A stretch of 64,000 nucleotides of DNA from Sandaracinus amylolyticus (lineage in GTDB: Bacteria > Myxococcota_A > Polyangia > Polyangiales > Sandaracinaceae), in the NCBI RefSeq assembly GCF_021631985.1, contig NZ_CP070225.1, forward strand, positions 5,518,001-5,582,000. The letters are read 5' to 3'. The stretch's first letter is position 1, and every line of letters starts with the position of its first letter. The notes beneath the pieces were generated by a model that was not told the DNA's origin, did not search any database, and saw only the letters and a list, made by a program, of their open reading frames with translations. This document shows, one piece after another, positions 33,720 through 42,890 of this stretch. The translations under genes were made by a program, and so were the position numbers.

Positions 33720-36104
33720 TCAGGGCGCGAACCGCCAGAGCGACAGCCCGACCGAGGGGGAGGTGCCGGTGCGGTCGAAGGTGCCACCGACGTACACGCC
33801 CTCGTCCATCCCGACGAGCGCCTCGACGATGTCGCTCGCGCCCTCGCCGAGCGGCGTCCACGTCGTGCCGTCGTAGACCGCGACGTGCGTGCCCTCGCCC
33901 TCGCCGAACTGCATGCTGCCGCCGACGTAGAGCGCGCTGCCGACCGCCTCGACCGCGACGACGTGCGGGAAGCCCTCGAGCGGGATCGGTCCGACCGCCT
34001 CCCACGCGGTGCCGTTCCACGCCGCGACGCGGCCGACCGTCGTCTCGCCGCTGCTCTCGAACGTGCCCACCGCGACGAGGCGACCGTTCCAGAACGCCAG
34101 CGCGTTCGGGTGCTCGGAGATGCGCCCCAGGCCGTCGCCGTAGGCGTGCCACGCCTCGCCGTCCCAGCGCGCGATGTTGTTCACCACGAGCCCGTCGGGC
34201 CCCGCGGTGCGGAACGCGCCCGCGACGATCAGATCGCCGCTCTCGGGGTCGCGGAGGATCGCGCGCACCGAGGTGCCCGCGCGCTCTTCACCGGTCGGAT
34301 CCCAGTCGTACGGATAGCCTTCGAAGCCGCCGCCGATCGCCGTCCAGACCTCGCCGTTCCACATCGCGAGGTCCTCCGCGGGCACCTCACCGGCGTTGTC
34401 GAAGTCGCCGCCGACGTAGATCAGCTCCTGCGCATCGGGCGAGTCCGCCGGGACGCTCTCGAGCGCGCTCACCTCGCCGTCGACGCTGCCGCCCAGCGGG
34501 CGCCACTCCGACGCGTCCCAGAGCGCGACGTTGCGGAAGACGGTGCCGCTCTCGTCGGAGAACGCGCCGCCCGCGACGACGCGACCCTCACCGAGCACCT
34601 CGATCTCGAGCACGCTGCCGACCACGCCGTCGCCGAGCGCCTGGTAGCCACCCTCGCGTGTGTAGCGCGCGATGTTGTTCGCGCGGATCGGCCCGGCGTA
34701 GGTGAACGTGCCGCCGACGTAGATCGCGCACGACGCCTCGCGCTCGAGCACCGCGACCGAGCCCGCGACGCCCTCGTACTCCTCGTCGGGCGTGCGCAGC
34801 GCCGACCAGTACGTCCCGTCGAAGCGCACGACGTGCGAGACGGTGACGCTGTCCGAGCGCGTGAAGAGGCCGCCGAAGTAGACGCTGCCGTCGGGGCCCG
34901 CGCCGACCATGTAGACGTTGTCGCTGCCGCCGATGAAGCCGACCTCGGCGTAGACGCCGCCGATGTCGTCCCACTCGCCCTCGCGCCAGCGCGCGACCGC
35001 GTTGACCGGGCGCGGCTCCGCCGCGTCGATCGCGCGGAACGCACCGCCCACGTACATGCCGCTCGGCGCGAACGCGACGCCACGCACCGACTTGGTGCTT
35101 CCCGGCCCGAACTCGCTCATCACGCCGCGGCCGATCAGCTCCCAGCGATCGCCGACCCAGCGCGCGATGCTGCCGCCGTTCGTGCCGGTGTCGTCGAGCA
35201 TGAAGTCGCCCGCGCCCACCAGCGATCCGTCGGCGGGATCACGCTGCAGATCGTAGAAGCCGATGTAGTGCTCGAAGGGGAGCGGACGCGCCTGCCACGC
35301 GGTGCCGTTCCAGCACGCCGCGCCGCGCGACGCGACGACACCGAGCGTCGAGAAGCTGCCGCCGATGCACACGTCGTTCAGCGACGTCGCGGAGATCGCC
35401 TGCACGGTTCCGTCGGGCGCGAGGCCCGCGTAGCCGGTCCACGTGGTGCCGTCGAAGCGCGCGAGCCCCGCGACGTCCACGCCGCCGATCTGCGTGAACC
35501 CACCCGCGGCGAGGAGCGTCGTGCCGACGAACACGATCTCCTCGATCGAGCCGGTGCTCTCGGCGACGGTCGTCCACGCCGTGCCGTTCCAGCGCGCGAT
35601 GCGCGTCGCTTCCCAGCCGTCGTCCGGCGCGTACGCCGCGTGGACGGTCCCGTCGGTCGCGACCGCGATCGAGCGCACACGGCCGCTCAGTCCCTCGCCC
35701 ATCGGGCGCCAGCCGGTCGCGCCGTCCCACGCCGCGATGTTGCGCGCGGCCTGATAGCCGGCCGTCGTGAACTCGCCACCGATGTAGACGGTGCCGTCGG
35801 CGCCGAAGCCGATCGAGTTCACGTTCGGCAGGTCGCCGCCGACGCCGGGATTCGCGTAGCCCGGCTCCCACGCGCCCGCAGTGGGGTCCGCCGGGAACTC
35901 GGGCTCGCGCGTCGCGCACGCCGGTCCGCCGTCGACCGGAGGCGGGCCCGCGTCACCACGGCCGCCGTCGACGTCCGGCACGTGCGCGTCGGGCGTCGAC
36001 GCATCGCCGGCACCGCCGTCACGGTCCGAGAGCACGGGGTCGCTGCCGCACGCACACAGCGCGAGCGCGATCGACACGGAAACGAAGCGTCGAGTGAACG
36101 TCAT
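33720..36104 (-). CDS. Repeat beta-propeller lipoprotein, copy A
   Basis: 794 residues. Lipobox LCAC near residue 19, Asp/Pro/Gly linker, then the same series of ARWDGxxW...LYVGG repeats as in copy B. Ribosome site GAGGAG lies 10-15 bases before ATG 36104. First gene of cassette A. The ECF-type promoter element is 31 bases upstream and overlaps the stop codon of the OMP gene before it. Likely a surface-exposed binding scaffold; no enzyme motif. Confidence 0.82.
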   Translation of the reverse strand: MTFTRRFVSVSIALALCACGSDPVLSDRDGGAGDASTPDAHVPDVDGGRGDAGPPPVDGGPACATREPEFPADPTAGAWEPGYANPGVGGDLPNVNSIGFGADGTVYIGGEFTTAGYQAARNIAAWDGATGWRPMGEGLSGRVRSIAVATDGTVHAAYAPDDGWEATRIARWNGTAWTTVAESTGSIEEIVFVGTTLLAAGGFTQIGGVDVAGLARFDGTTWTGYAGLAPDGTVQAISATSLNDVCIGGSFSTLGVVASRGAACWNGTAWQARPLPFEHYIGFYDLQRDPADGSLVGAGDFMLDDTGTNGGSIARWVGDRWELIGRGVMSEFGPGSTKSVRGVAFAPSGMYVGGAFRAIDAAEPRPVNAVARWREGEWDDIGGVYAEVGFIGGSDNVYMVGAGPDGSVYFGGLFTRSDSVTVSHVVRFDGTYWSALRTPDEEYEGVAGSVAVLEREASCAIYVGGTFTYAGPIRANNIARYTREGGYQALGDGVVGSVLEIEVLGEGRVVAGGAFSDESGTVFRNVALWDASEWRPLGGSVDGEVSALESVPADSPDAQELIYVGGDFDNAGEVPAEDLAMWNGEVWTAIGGGFEGYPYDWDPTGEERAGTSVRAILRDPESGDLIVAGAFRTAGPDGLVVNNIARWDGEAWHAYGDGLGRISEHPNALAFWNGRLVAVGTFESSGETTVGRVAAWNGTAWEAVGPIPLEGFPHVVAVEAVGSALYVGGSMQFGEGEGTHVAVYDGTTWTPLGEGASDIVEALVGMDEGVYVGGTFDRTGTSPSVGLSLWRFAP

Positions 36105-36134
36105 CGGTGCGGGCTCCTCGGGGTCGTGATGGAG

Positions 36135-36160
36135 TGACGCGCACCGCTCGAGACCGGCTC
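36135..36160 (-). promoter_or_regulatory. ECF-type promoter element, cassette A
   Basis: On the minus strand GAGCC (36160-36156), 16 bases, CGTCA (36139-36135), 31 bases before ATG 36104. The -35 element overlaps the TGA stop of the 36159 OMP gene, so cassette A can be transcribed both by readthrough from the sigma operon and from its own promoter. Confidence 0.65.
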
Positions 36161-37241
36161 AGAATTGTGAAGGCGTGATGGCGACCCGGAGCGCCGCCGC
36201 GAAGAAGGGCCCTCCGACGATCACCGGAGGCTCTTCGGTCACCTCTCCATCGGGCGCGAACGCGATGACGCCAAGCCCGAGCGGGACCGAGATCACCACC
36301 GGACCGAGGCGGAGCGAAGGCGCGACCTCGAGCTGCGCCTCGGCCGCGATCGCGATGGTCGTGCCGCCCTCGACGTCCGGGGAGGCAGGCCGACCTTCGA
36401 GCACGAGCAGGTCGCCCGACACCCACACGCCGAGATCGGCGAAGAGCGGCCCGAGGCTCGGCGTGCGCCACGCCGCGCCGATGCCGAGGATGCCCGCGTA
36501 CACGTCGATGTCACCGCGCGTGCGCGAGGTGCGCGCGAACTCGGTCGCGATGCGCAGCCCGGCGACGATCGAGTCGTCGATCACGATCGCGCCGCGCAGC
36601 CCGGCGCTCGCGGTCGCGAGGTGCTCGCCGTCGAGGCGAAGGCGGGTGCCGCCCTCGAGCGAGATCTCGGCATCGATGCGCGGCGGAGGCGGCGGCGTCG
36701 GTGGCTCGACCGCCGGCGGCGCGACGACCACGGGCGCGGGCGGCGGCGGCTCGACCACGGGCTCCTGCGGCGGGGCCGCGGTCTGCGCTTCTTCGATCGC
36801 ACCGCGCGCGATGCGCTCTGCTTCTTCGGCGCCCGGCGCGCCCTCGACCACCGCATCGCCGTCGATCAGCAGCTCGAGCCACGACGTCAGGAAGAGCTGC
36901 GCGATCGCCAGCGCGAGCACGCGCTCGCGATCGGCGCTCGGCCACACGATCGTCCGCGCGACGCTCTTGTCGGTGATCGGATCGGTGATCTCGATCCGCA
37001 CGCGATCGCCGGTGCATCCGAGCAGCACCACCGGCGTCGACACCTCGCGCCACGCGAGGGTCACGTCGGCGAGCTCGACCTCGAGCAGGCGCTGCACCTC
37101 CGCGAGATCGACCTCGCTGCAGGAAGGCGCAGCGATCGTCAGATCGGCACGCGCGCGCGCCGGCCCGATCGTCCACGCGGCGAGCACGAGCGCCGCGCCC
37201 ACGACGGGACTGCAACGCCACGCCTCACGAGGTCCGATCAC
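36159..37241 (-). CDS. OMP-like exported protein of the sigma-FecR operon
   Basis: 360 residues from GTG at 37241, overlapping the FecR stop by four bases. Signal peptide ending ARARA (about residue 33). An N-terminal mature domain with two Cys (SCSEVDL and LLGCTGD) resembles TolB N-domain-like folds and includes ITDPITDKSVARTI. A long Pro/Val linker (about 165-205) leads to an amphipathic beta-rich C-terminus (IDAEISLEGGTRLRLDG and onward) that looks like a small outer-membrane barrel. The plan matches the protein encoded at 14347-15435. Possibly the envelope output or sensor partner of the sigma system. Confidence 0.72.
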   Translation of the reverse strand: MIGPREAWRCSPVVGAALVLAAWTIGPARARADLTIAAPSCSEVDLAEVQRLLEVELADVTLAWREVSTPVVLLGCTGDRVRIEITDPITDKSVARTIVWPSADRERVLALAIAQLFLTSWLELLIDGDAVVEGAPGAEEAERIARGAIEEAQTAAPPQEPVVEPPPPAPVVVAPPAVEPPTPPPPPRIDAEISLEGGTRLRLDGEHLATASAGLRGAIVIDDSIVAGLRIATEFARTSRTRGDIDVYAGILGIGAAWRTPSLGPLFADLGVWVSGDLLVLEGRPASPDVEGGTTIAIAAEAQLEVAPSLRLGPVVISVPLGLGVIAFAPDGEVTEEPPVIVGGPFFAAALRVAITPSQF

Positions 37242-38296
37242 TCGGCCAAGTGACGCACACGTTCTGCGTAGAGGCCAGAGGGGTGCAGCTCGAGATAACG
37301 CTGCGCCGCCACGCGCGCCCGCTCGCGACGGCCCGCGGCCGACCACGAGACCGCCGCCTCGGCGAGCGCATCCTCGGCGAGCGCACCGTGCGGCGCGCGC
37401 GCGAACGCCGCCTCGAACGCCTCCGCCGCGGCCGCATCGCGCGCCCGCGCGCGCTCCACACGACCGAGCGTGAAGAACGCGGTCGCGACCCGCGGATCGC
37501 GCGGCTCCGCCGTCGTCGCCGCCCGCAGCGCGCGCGCCGCGTCGTCGAGACGTCCGGCGCGCCGCGCCTCGTCGGCCTGCGCGAGCAGCGCCTCGATGCT
37601 CTCGCGGCGCGCCGGGCGCGGCGCACGCTCGATCGACGACGTCTCGGGCTCGGGCTCGATCGCCTCGATCACCGGCTCGGGCGCGACCTCCGGCTCCACG
37701 ACGGGCTCGTCGGCGCGCATCCGCACCCGCAGCGCCTCGCCGGCGCCGAGCATGCTCGCGTCGTCGCCCCGCGCGACCTCGACGCGCCCTTCCTCGACCT
37801 CGACCTCCACGTCGAGCTCGCCGCGCCGCACGACGAACTGCGTGCCGCGCACCCGCACCTCGACGTCCTCGAGCACCACGACGAACGAGCGCTCGGGGCG
37901 ATGGCTCACGACGTAGCGCGCCTCGCCCGCGAGCTGCGCGATGCGCACCGCGCCCTCCGACTCCGACTCCACGCGCACGTCCGCCGACGACGCGAGGAAC
38001 ACCTCGGATCCATCGCGCAGCGACAAGCGCGCCGGGCGCGACGTGCCCGCCTCGCCCTCGACCGCGACCGTCGCGATCGCATCCCCGCGCGAAGGCTGGG
38101 CCGCCGGGCGCAACCACACGAGCGCCAGCGCCGCCGCGACCGCCACGCCCGCACCGAACGCGATCCCGACGCGCGCGCGACGACGCCGCGCCGCGCCTTC
38201 TCCTCGCGCTGCGAGCACGCGCGTCAGCACGCGCCGCTCCCGCAGCTCGTCCCAGTCCGGCTCGGCGCGCCGTGCCTGCTCGAGGTCGACGCTCAT
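37238..38296 (-). CDS. FecR-domain membrane regulator with TPR tail
   Basis: 352 residues from ATG at 38296. Cytosolic N-terminus of about 40 residues, one TM helix (about 42-62), FecR-like beta domain (about 75-175: SLRDGSEVFLASSADVRV, LAGEARYVV, VRVRGTQFVVRRGELDVEV), Glu/Pro stalk, then TPR-like helices (about 230-350). FecR proteins relay an outer signal to a cognate ECF sigma; here the partner is the upstream sigma gene, joined by ATGA overlap (38293-38296). Anti-sigma activity is inferred. Confidence 0.85.
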   Translation of the reverse strand: MSVDLEQARRAEPDWDELRERRVLTRVLAARGEGAARRRRARVGIAFGAGVAVAAALALVWLRPAAQPSRGDAIATVAVEGEAGTSRPARLSLRDGSEVFLASSADVRVESESEGAVRIAQLAGEARYVVSHRPERSFVVVLEDVEVRVRGTQFVVRRGELDVEVEVEEGRVEVARGDDASMLGAGEALRVRMRADEPVVEPEVAPEPVIEAIEPEPETSSIERAPRPARRESIEALLAQADEARRAGRLDDAARALRAATTAEPRDPRVATAFFTLGRVERARARDAAAAEAFEAAFARAPHGALAEDALAEAAVSWSAAGRRERARVAAQRYLELHPSGLYAERVRHLAE

Positions 38297-38883
38297 TCGC
38301 GGCCTCCCGCGCCCACCACGTAGCCCCGCTTCGCGAGCAGCGCCGCTGCTTCCGCGATCCTGCGCTTCACCGTCGCCAGCGACACGCCGCAATGCTCCGC
38401 CACCTCGGGCAGCGTCAGCCCCTCGACGTGATGCAGCGTCCAGGGAACGCGCCGCTCGATCGAGAGCATCGCGAGCGCCTGATAGAGCGCGTACGCCTCG
38501 CCCTCGACCTCCGGCGAGACCGAGCGAGGCTCGGTGCGCCCGAAGATCCCGGCGAGCCAGCGCTGTCGCTGCCGCCGTCCGAGCCGGCGCGCCACCTTCC
38601 GCACCGCGATCGTCACGAGCCAGGCCCGCAACGTGGCGCCCTCCTTCAGCCCGGCGAGCCCCTCCGACGCCGCGACGAAGGTCTCCTGCACCACGTCGTC
38701 GAGCTCTCCGTCGTCGCCCATGAGCCGGTACACCACGCCCGCCACGTAGCGGGCGTGCTTGCGATAGATCGCGGTGAAGGCGCGCTCGTCACCCCCCGCG
38801 GCGCGCGCGGCGAGCGTGGCGTCGTCCTCGGGGACGGCGGCGATCTTGGCGGCGGCAGCGCTCATGGGATCGGAGTCGCTCAT
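38293..38883 (-). CDS. ECF RNA polymerase sigma factor of the cassette regulon
   Basis: About 196 residues from ATG at 38883 (another ATG at 38865 is possible and would suit the promoter position better). Region 2: ERAFTAIYRKHARYVAGVVY, DDVVQETFVAASEGL, ATLRAWLVTIAVRKVARRL. Region 4: ERRVPWTLHHVEGLTLPEVA, then SLATVKRRIAEAAALL. First gene of an overlapping operon with fecR-like and OMP genes. The GAGCC-N16-GCGCA element sits right before the start, suggesting self-activation. Confidence 0.9.
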   Translation of the reverse strand: MSDSDPMSAAAAKIAAVPEDDATLAARAAGGDERAFTAIYRKHARYVAGVVYRLMGDDGELDDVVQETFVAASEGLAGLKEGATLRAWLVTIAVRKVARRLGRRQRQRWLAGIFGRTEPRSVSPEVEGEAYALYQALAMLSIERRVPWTLHHVEGLTLPEVAEHCGVSLATVKRRIAEAAALLAKRGYVVGAGGRE

Positions 38884-38887
38884 GGAG

Positions 38888-38913
38888 TGCGCGCGACCCA
38901 CCCCGAACGGCTC
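38888..38913 (-). promoter_or_regulatory. ECF-type promoter element before the sigma gene
   Basis: On the minus strand GAGCC (38913-38909), 16 bases, GCGCA (38892-38888). Aligned without gaps with the two cassette elements it also shares GGT in the spacer and CACTCCAT just after. If active from ATG 38883 the message would be leaderless; from ATG 38865 it would have a short leader. Confidence 0.55.
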
Positions 38914-38976
38914 AACTCTTTTCCGACCGCCACCCGGAAGACCCTGCAGCGCTCCGCCCACCCCGGCAATGCCCCG

Positions 38977-39573
38977 TCAGCGCAGCGCGTCGCGGGCCGA
39001 GACCGTCAGCACCTCGGGCTCGACCCGCGGCTTCTTGGTGCGGGCATCGAAGAACGGCGACGGTGTCGCACCTCGTGCGAGGGCTGCGCGCGCGAGCATC
39101 GCGAGGGTCCGCACGATCGTCCCGACGCGCACCGTGGGCGCGGCGCCCTCGGGCAGCCCGCCGATCGCGAAGCGCCCCATCAGCCCGGCGATCGGCGCGC
39201 CGAGCACCTCGTTCCGGGTCCGCTCGTCGCCGATGCACCGGTGCACCATCCCGACGAACGGCGTGCTCGCCGAGGCCATCGTGTTCGCGATCGGCGTGCG
39301 GCAGCAGCGCGCGTACCACCGGATCATCCCGCGATCCGAGAGCCGCATGCACACGAGCTCGCTCTCGCCCTCGGTGATCCGCACCAGCGACGGCCGGGTC
39401 TGCCAGAGGTCGGTGCCGCCGCGTGCGTCGAGCACGTCGTCGCGCCCGAGGAAGCGCCCGTAGGCCTGGCAGTCGTCGCAATAACAGACGACGCGCTGGC
39501 CACCGCCGGGGACGAGCTCGATGCGGCCGCGCAGCTGGCCGCAGGCACAACGGATCGGGAGTGTCTCGCTCAT
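38977..39573 (-). CDS. GFA-like zinc protein (DUF6151 type)
   Basis: 198 residues. N-terminal CACGQLRG and CYCDDCQAYGRFLG are GFA/Mss4-style zinc motifs; a later RCCRTPIANT supplies the remaining cysteines. The long C-terminal helical part (SPFFDARTKKPRVEPEVLT) goes beyond the usual GFA length and fits the DUF6151 group. Cytosolic. ATG at 39573 chosen because the zinc site begins eight residues later; a much longer in-frame reading has no such signal. Reaction unknown. Confidence 0.82.
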   Translation of the reverse strand: MSETLPIRCACGQLRGRIELVPGGGQRVVCYCDDCQAYGRFLGRDDVLDARGGTDLWQTRPSLVRITEGESELVCMRLSDRGMIRWYARCCRTPIANTMASASTPFVGMVHRCIGDERTRNEVLGAPIAGLMGRFAIGGLPEGAAPTVRVGTIVRTLAMLARAALARGATPSPFFDARTKKPRVEPEVLTVSARDALR

Positions 39574-39613
39574 GGGAGCGAGCCCTACCTCCGGCGCGAA
39601 CCTCCGTCGAGGC

Positions 39614-40192
39614 TCAGCGCGGCTCGTCGGCGCTGGCCCAACCGAGCACGAGCGGCGCGTCGGCTTCGCACTCGCGATCGAGATCGCCCGTCGCGAGGCC
39701 ATGACCGCGCGCGAGCCGCACCGCGGCGCACAGCTGCTCGCCGGGCATCTCGTCGAGGTACAGGCGCAGCACGCCCTCGTCCTCGACCACTTCGAATTCC
39801 CCGGAGAGATCGGCCACTTCCTCGCCCGGCGCGCCGCGCCAGAGCTGGAACGCGAACGCGCCGTTCGCGTCCTCGACCTCGTTCGGCACGTACTCCTCGC
39901 CGAGGCAGAGCACACGGCGCGACGTACCGGCCGGCGCAGTCGCCCAGCACCCGACGATCTCGAGCTCGGTCGTCTCGCTCGGCGCGCCGCAGACTTCCTC
40001 GCACTCGGTGCACTCGACGTCCGAGCCACCGCTCGCCGTCTCGCGGCACGCGTCGATGCGCTCGCTCCCGAACAGCGAGACGACGATTGGATCGGGCGTG
40101 TCACACGCGTCGGCCGCGCGGTCGCACGGAGACGGATCACACGCCGACAGGAGCGCGAGCGCCGCGAGGCGCACCGACGGACGAATCTTCAT
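39614..40192 (-). CDS. Small Cys-rich lipoprotein, 192 aa
   Basis: ATG at 40192. Lipobox LSAC at about residue 18, followed by Asp at +2, which in enterobacteria would retain it in the inner membrane (the rule is not proven here). About ten cysteines, with CTECEEVC near residue 68, and alternating strands (FAFQLWRGAPG, EFEVVEDEGVLRLYLDEM) suggest a compact disulfide-bonded beta domain. No family recognised. The first copy of the about 100-bp structured repeat abuts its start, so it may carry this element in its leader. Confidence 0.68.
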   Translation of the reverse strand: MKIRPSVRLAALALLSACDPSPCDRAADACDTPDPIVVSLFGSERIDACRETASGGSDVECTECEEVCGAPSETTELEIVGCWATAPAGTSRRVLCLGEEYVPNEVEDANGAFAFQLWRGAPGEEVADLSGEFEVVEDEGVLRLYLDEMPGEQLCAAVRLARGHGLATGDLDRECEADAPLVLGWASADEPR

Positions 40193-40195
40193 TGC

Positions 40196-41521
<1,326 letters not shown>

Positions 41522-41678
41522 CTAGGGGGTGGACAGCTCGCGATCGATCCGTCACCCTCGTCCGCCTGCATCAACTTTGGTCCTCTTCGCTCTTCGAATC
41601 GAGACGCTGACTTCAGCTCGCCTGGCTTTCTCCCGAGTCACCCAAGGACCGCCCCTTCGAGGGGTTCAGAGGCCCGAC

Positions 41679-42791
41679 ATGCACTCGACGCGACGCCCTC
41701 CGCCTCTACCTCCGAGGCGAGACGCCGCGGTGGCTTCCGCGAGCGCCGCCAACGGCGCAGAAGCCACGAAAGCTGGTCCCACGTCTGCACACGTCGCGGC
41801 TCCGCCGCGCACGGCGTCGCAGCCCGCTCCGTCGAGCGCAGCCGCGCGCGCGGTGCCGCCGCTGCCGCCCAGCGCGCGCATCGCGCGACCCGCGGGCCCG
41901 CCGCCGGTGCCGAAATCGCCGCGGCCCGACGACACCACGCTGGTGCGCCCGAAGGCGCCGCGTCCGCCGGCGCGGAAGCCCGCGACCGAGCCGCCGAGCT
42001 CGCCCTCGATCGATGCGCGCGCCGAGCTCGCCGCCGCGCTCGATTCGCTCGAGGCGAAGGTCGCCGCGCCGCTCGCAGAAGAAGAGAGCAGCGAGGCGCG
42101 CGCCCGCGAGGCCCACGAGCTCGTCGAGGCCGCCAAGAGCGGCGATCCCCGCGCGTTCGAGGCGCTGGTGAAGCGCTATCGCCACCGCATCTTCGCGCTC
42201 GCCCTCCACATGACGGGCAGCCCGAGCGACGCCGACGACATCACGCAGGACGCGTTCGTGCGCGCCTACCGCAACATCGATCGCTTCGAGGGCCGCAGCG
42301 AGTTCTTCACGTGGCTCTACCGCATCGCGCTGAACCGGGCGCTGAACGTCCGTCGCGATCGCAACCGCCGCCGCACCGCGGACCTCGACGATCCGCGCGT
42401 CACCGTCGCGGTGGCCGTCGACTCGGGCGGTGATCCGCACCGCGCGCTCGAGCTGCGCCAGACCTACGTCTATCTCGTGCGCGCGTTCGATCGTCTCTCG
42501 CCGCTGCTGAAGACGACGGTCGCGCTGACGATGATGCAGGGCCTCAGCTATCCCGAGGCCGCGGTCGTCCTCGAGACCACCGAGGGCACCATCGCCTGGC
42601 GCATCCACGAGGCGCGCAAGCAGATGCGCAACGCGCTCGACGCGATGTTCAAGGATCCCTCGGCGCTCCGTCCCGCGGAGCTCGAGCGGGCACGCAAGGC
42701 GGCCGCAGAAGCGCGCGCGAAGGGCGAGGCCGAGGCCCAGCCGCCGCCCGCGCTCGAGATGGCGCTCGCGCTGCTCGCTCCGTCGGTGTGA
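41679..42791 (+). CDS. Sigma-70 family sigma factor with long Pro-rich N-terminus
   Basis: 370 residues from ATG at 41679 (an upstream ATG at 41529 is less likely). The first 140 or so residues are Pro/Ala/Arg-rich and disordered-looking. Region 2 follows (PRAFEALVKRYRHRIFALAL, SDADDITQDAFVRAYRNIDR, FEGRSEFFTWLYRIALNRAL), then region 4 (LSPLLKTTVALTMMQGLSYP, then TTEGTIAWRIHEARKQM). ECF type 2/4 arrangement plus a short C-terminal helix. Divergent from mreB. The extension may dock regulators. Confidence 0.88.
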   Translation: MHSTRRPPPLPPRRDAAVASASAANGAEATKAGPTSAHVAAPPRTASQPAPSSAAARAVPPLPPSARIARPAGPPPVPKSPRPDDTTLVRPKAPRPPARKPATEPPSSPSIDARAELAAALDSLEAKVAAPLAEEESSEARAREAHELVEAAKSGDPRAFEALVKRYRHRIFALALHMTGSPSDADDITQDAFVRAYRNIDRFEGRSEFFTWLYRIALNRALNVRRDRNRRRTADLDDPRVTVAVAVDSGGDPHRALELRQTYVYLVRAFDRLSPLLKTTVALTMMQGLSYPEAAVVLETTEGTIAWRIHEARKQMRNALDAMFKDPSALRPAELERARKAAAEARAKGEAEAQPPPALEMALALLAPSV

Positions 42792-42795
42792 TCGC

Positions 42796-42843
42796 GCGCG
42801 TCGGGGATCCCCCCGACACGCGCCGATTAACCCTCTATTAATC
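42796..42843. promoter_or_regulatory. Terminator-like hairpin plus A/T-rich dyad
   Basis: TCGGGG-ATCC-CCCCGA with outer G/C pairs (42796-42823) follows the sigma gene stop by five bases and fits a terminator stem. Two bases further, GATTAA-N7-TTAATC (42825-42843) is an A/T-rich inverted repeat that stands out in this genome and lies 48 bases before the next ATG; it could be an operator or part of a promoter. Confidence 0.5.
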
Positions 42844-42890
42844 ACCGCGCGGCCCTCCCAGAGCGCAGCCTCTGCGTCGGGGAGGTGTCG

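Larger units (their letters stand above)
23070..36170 (-). repeat. Tandem duplication of a three-gene lipoprotein cassette
   Basis: Copy A (36170-29660) and copy B (29592-23070) each hold, in the same order, a repeat propeller, a TolB-like c-heme protein and an IgGFc-type protein, with paralogue-specific similarity along all three genes. The homology starts at the last codons of the OMP gene: both copies open TTCACA(A/T)TTCTGAGCCGG. Intergenic hairpins and gene spacings have since diverged, so the duplication is not recent. Confidence 0.85.
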
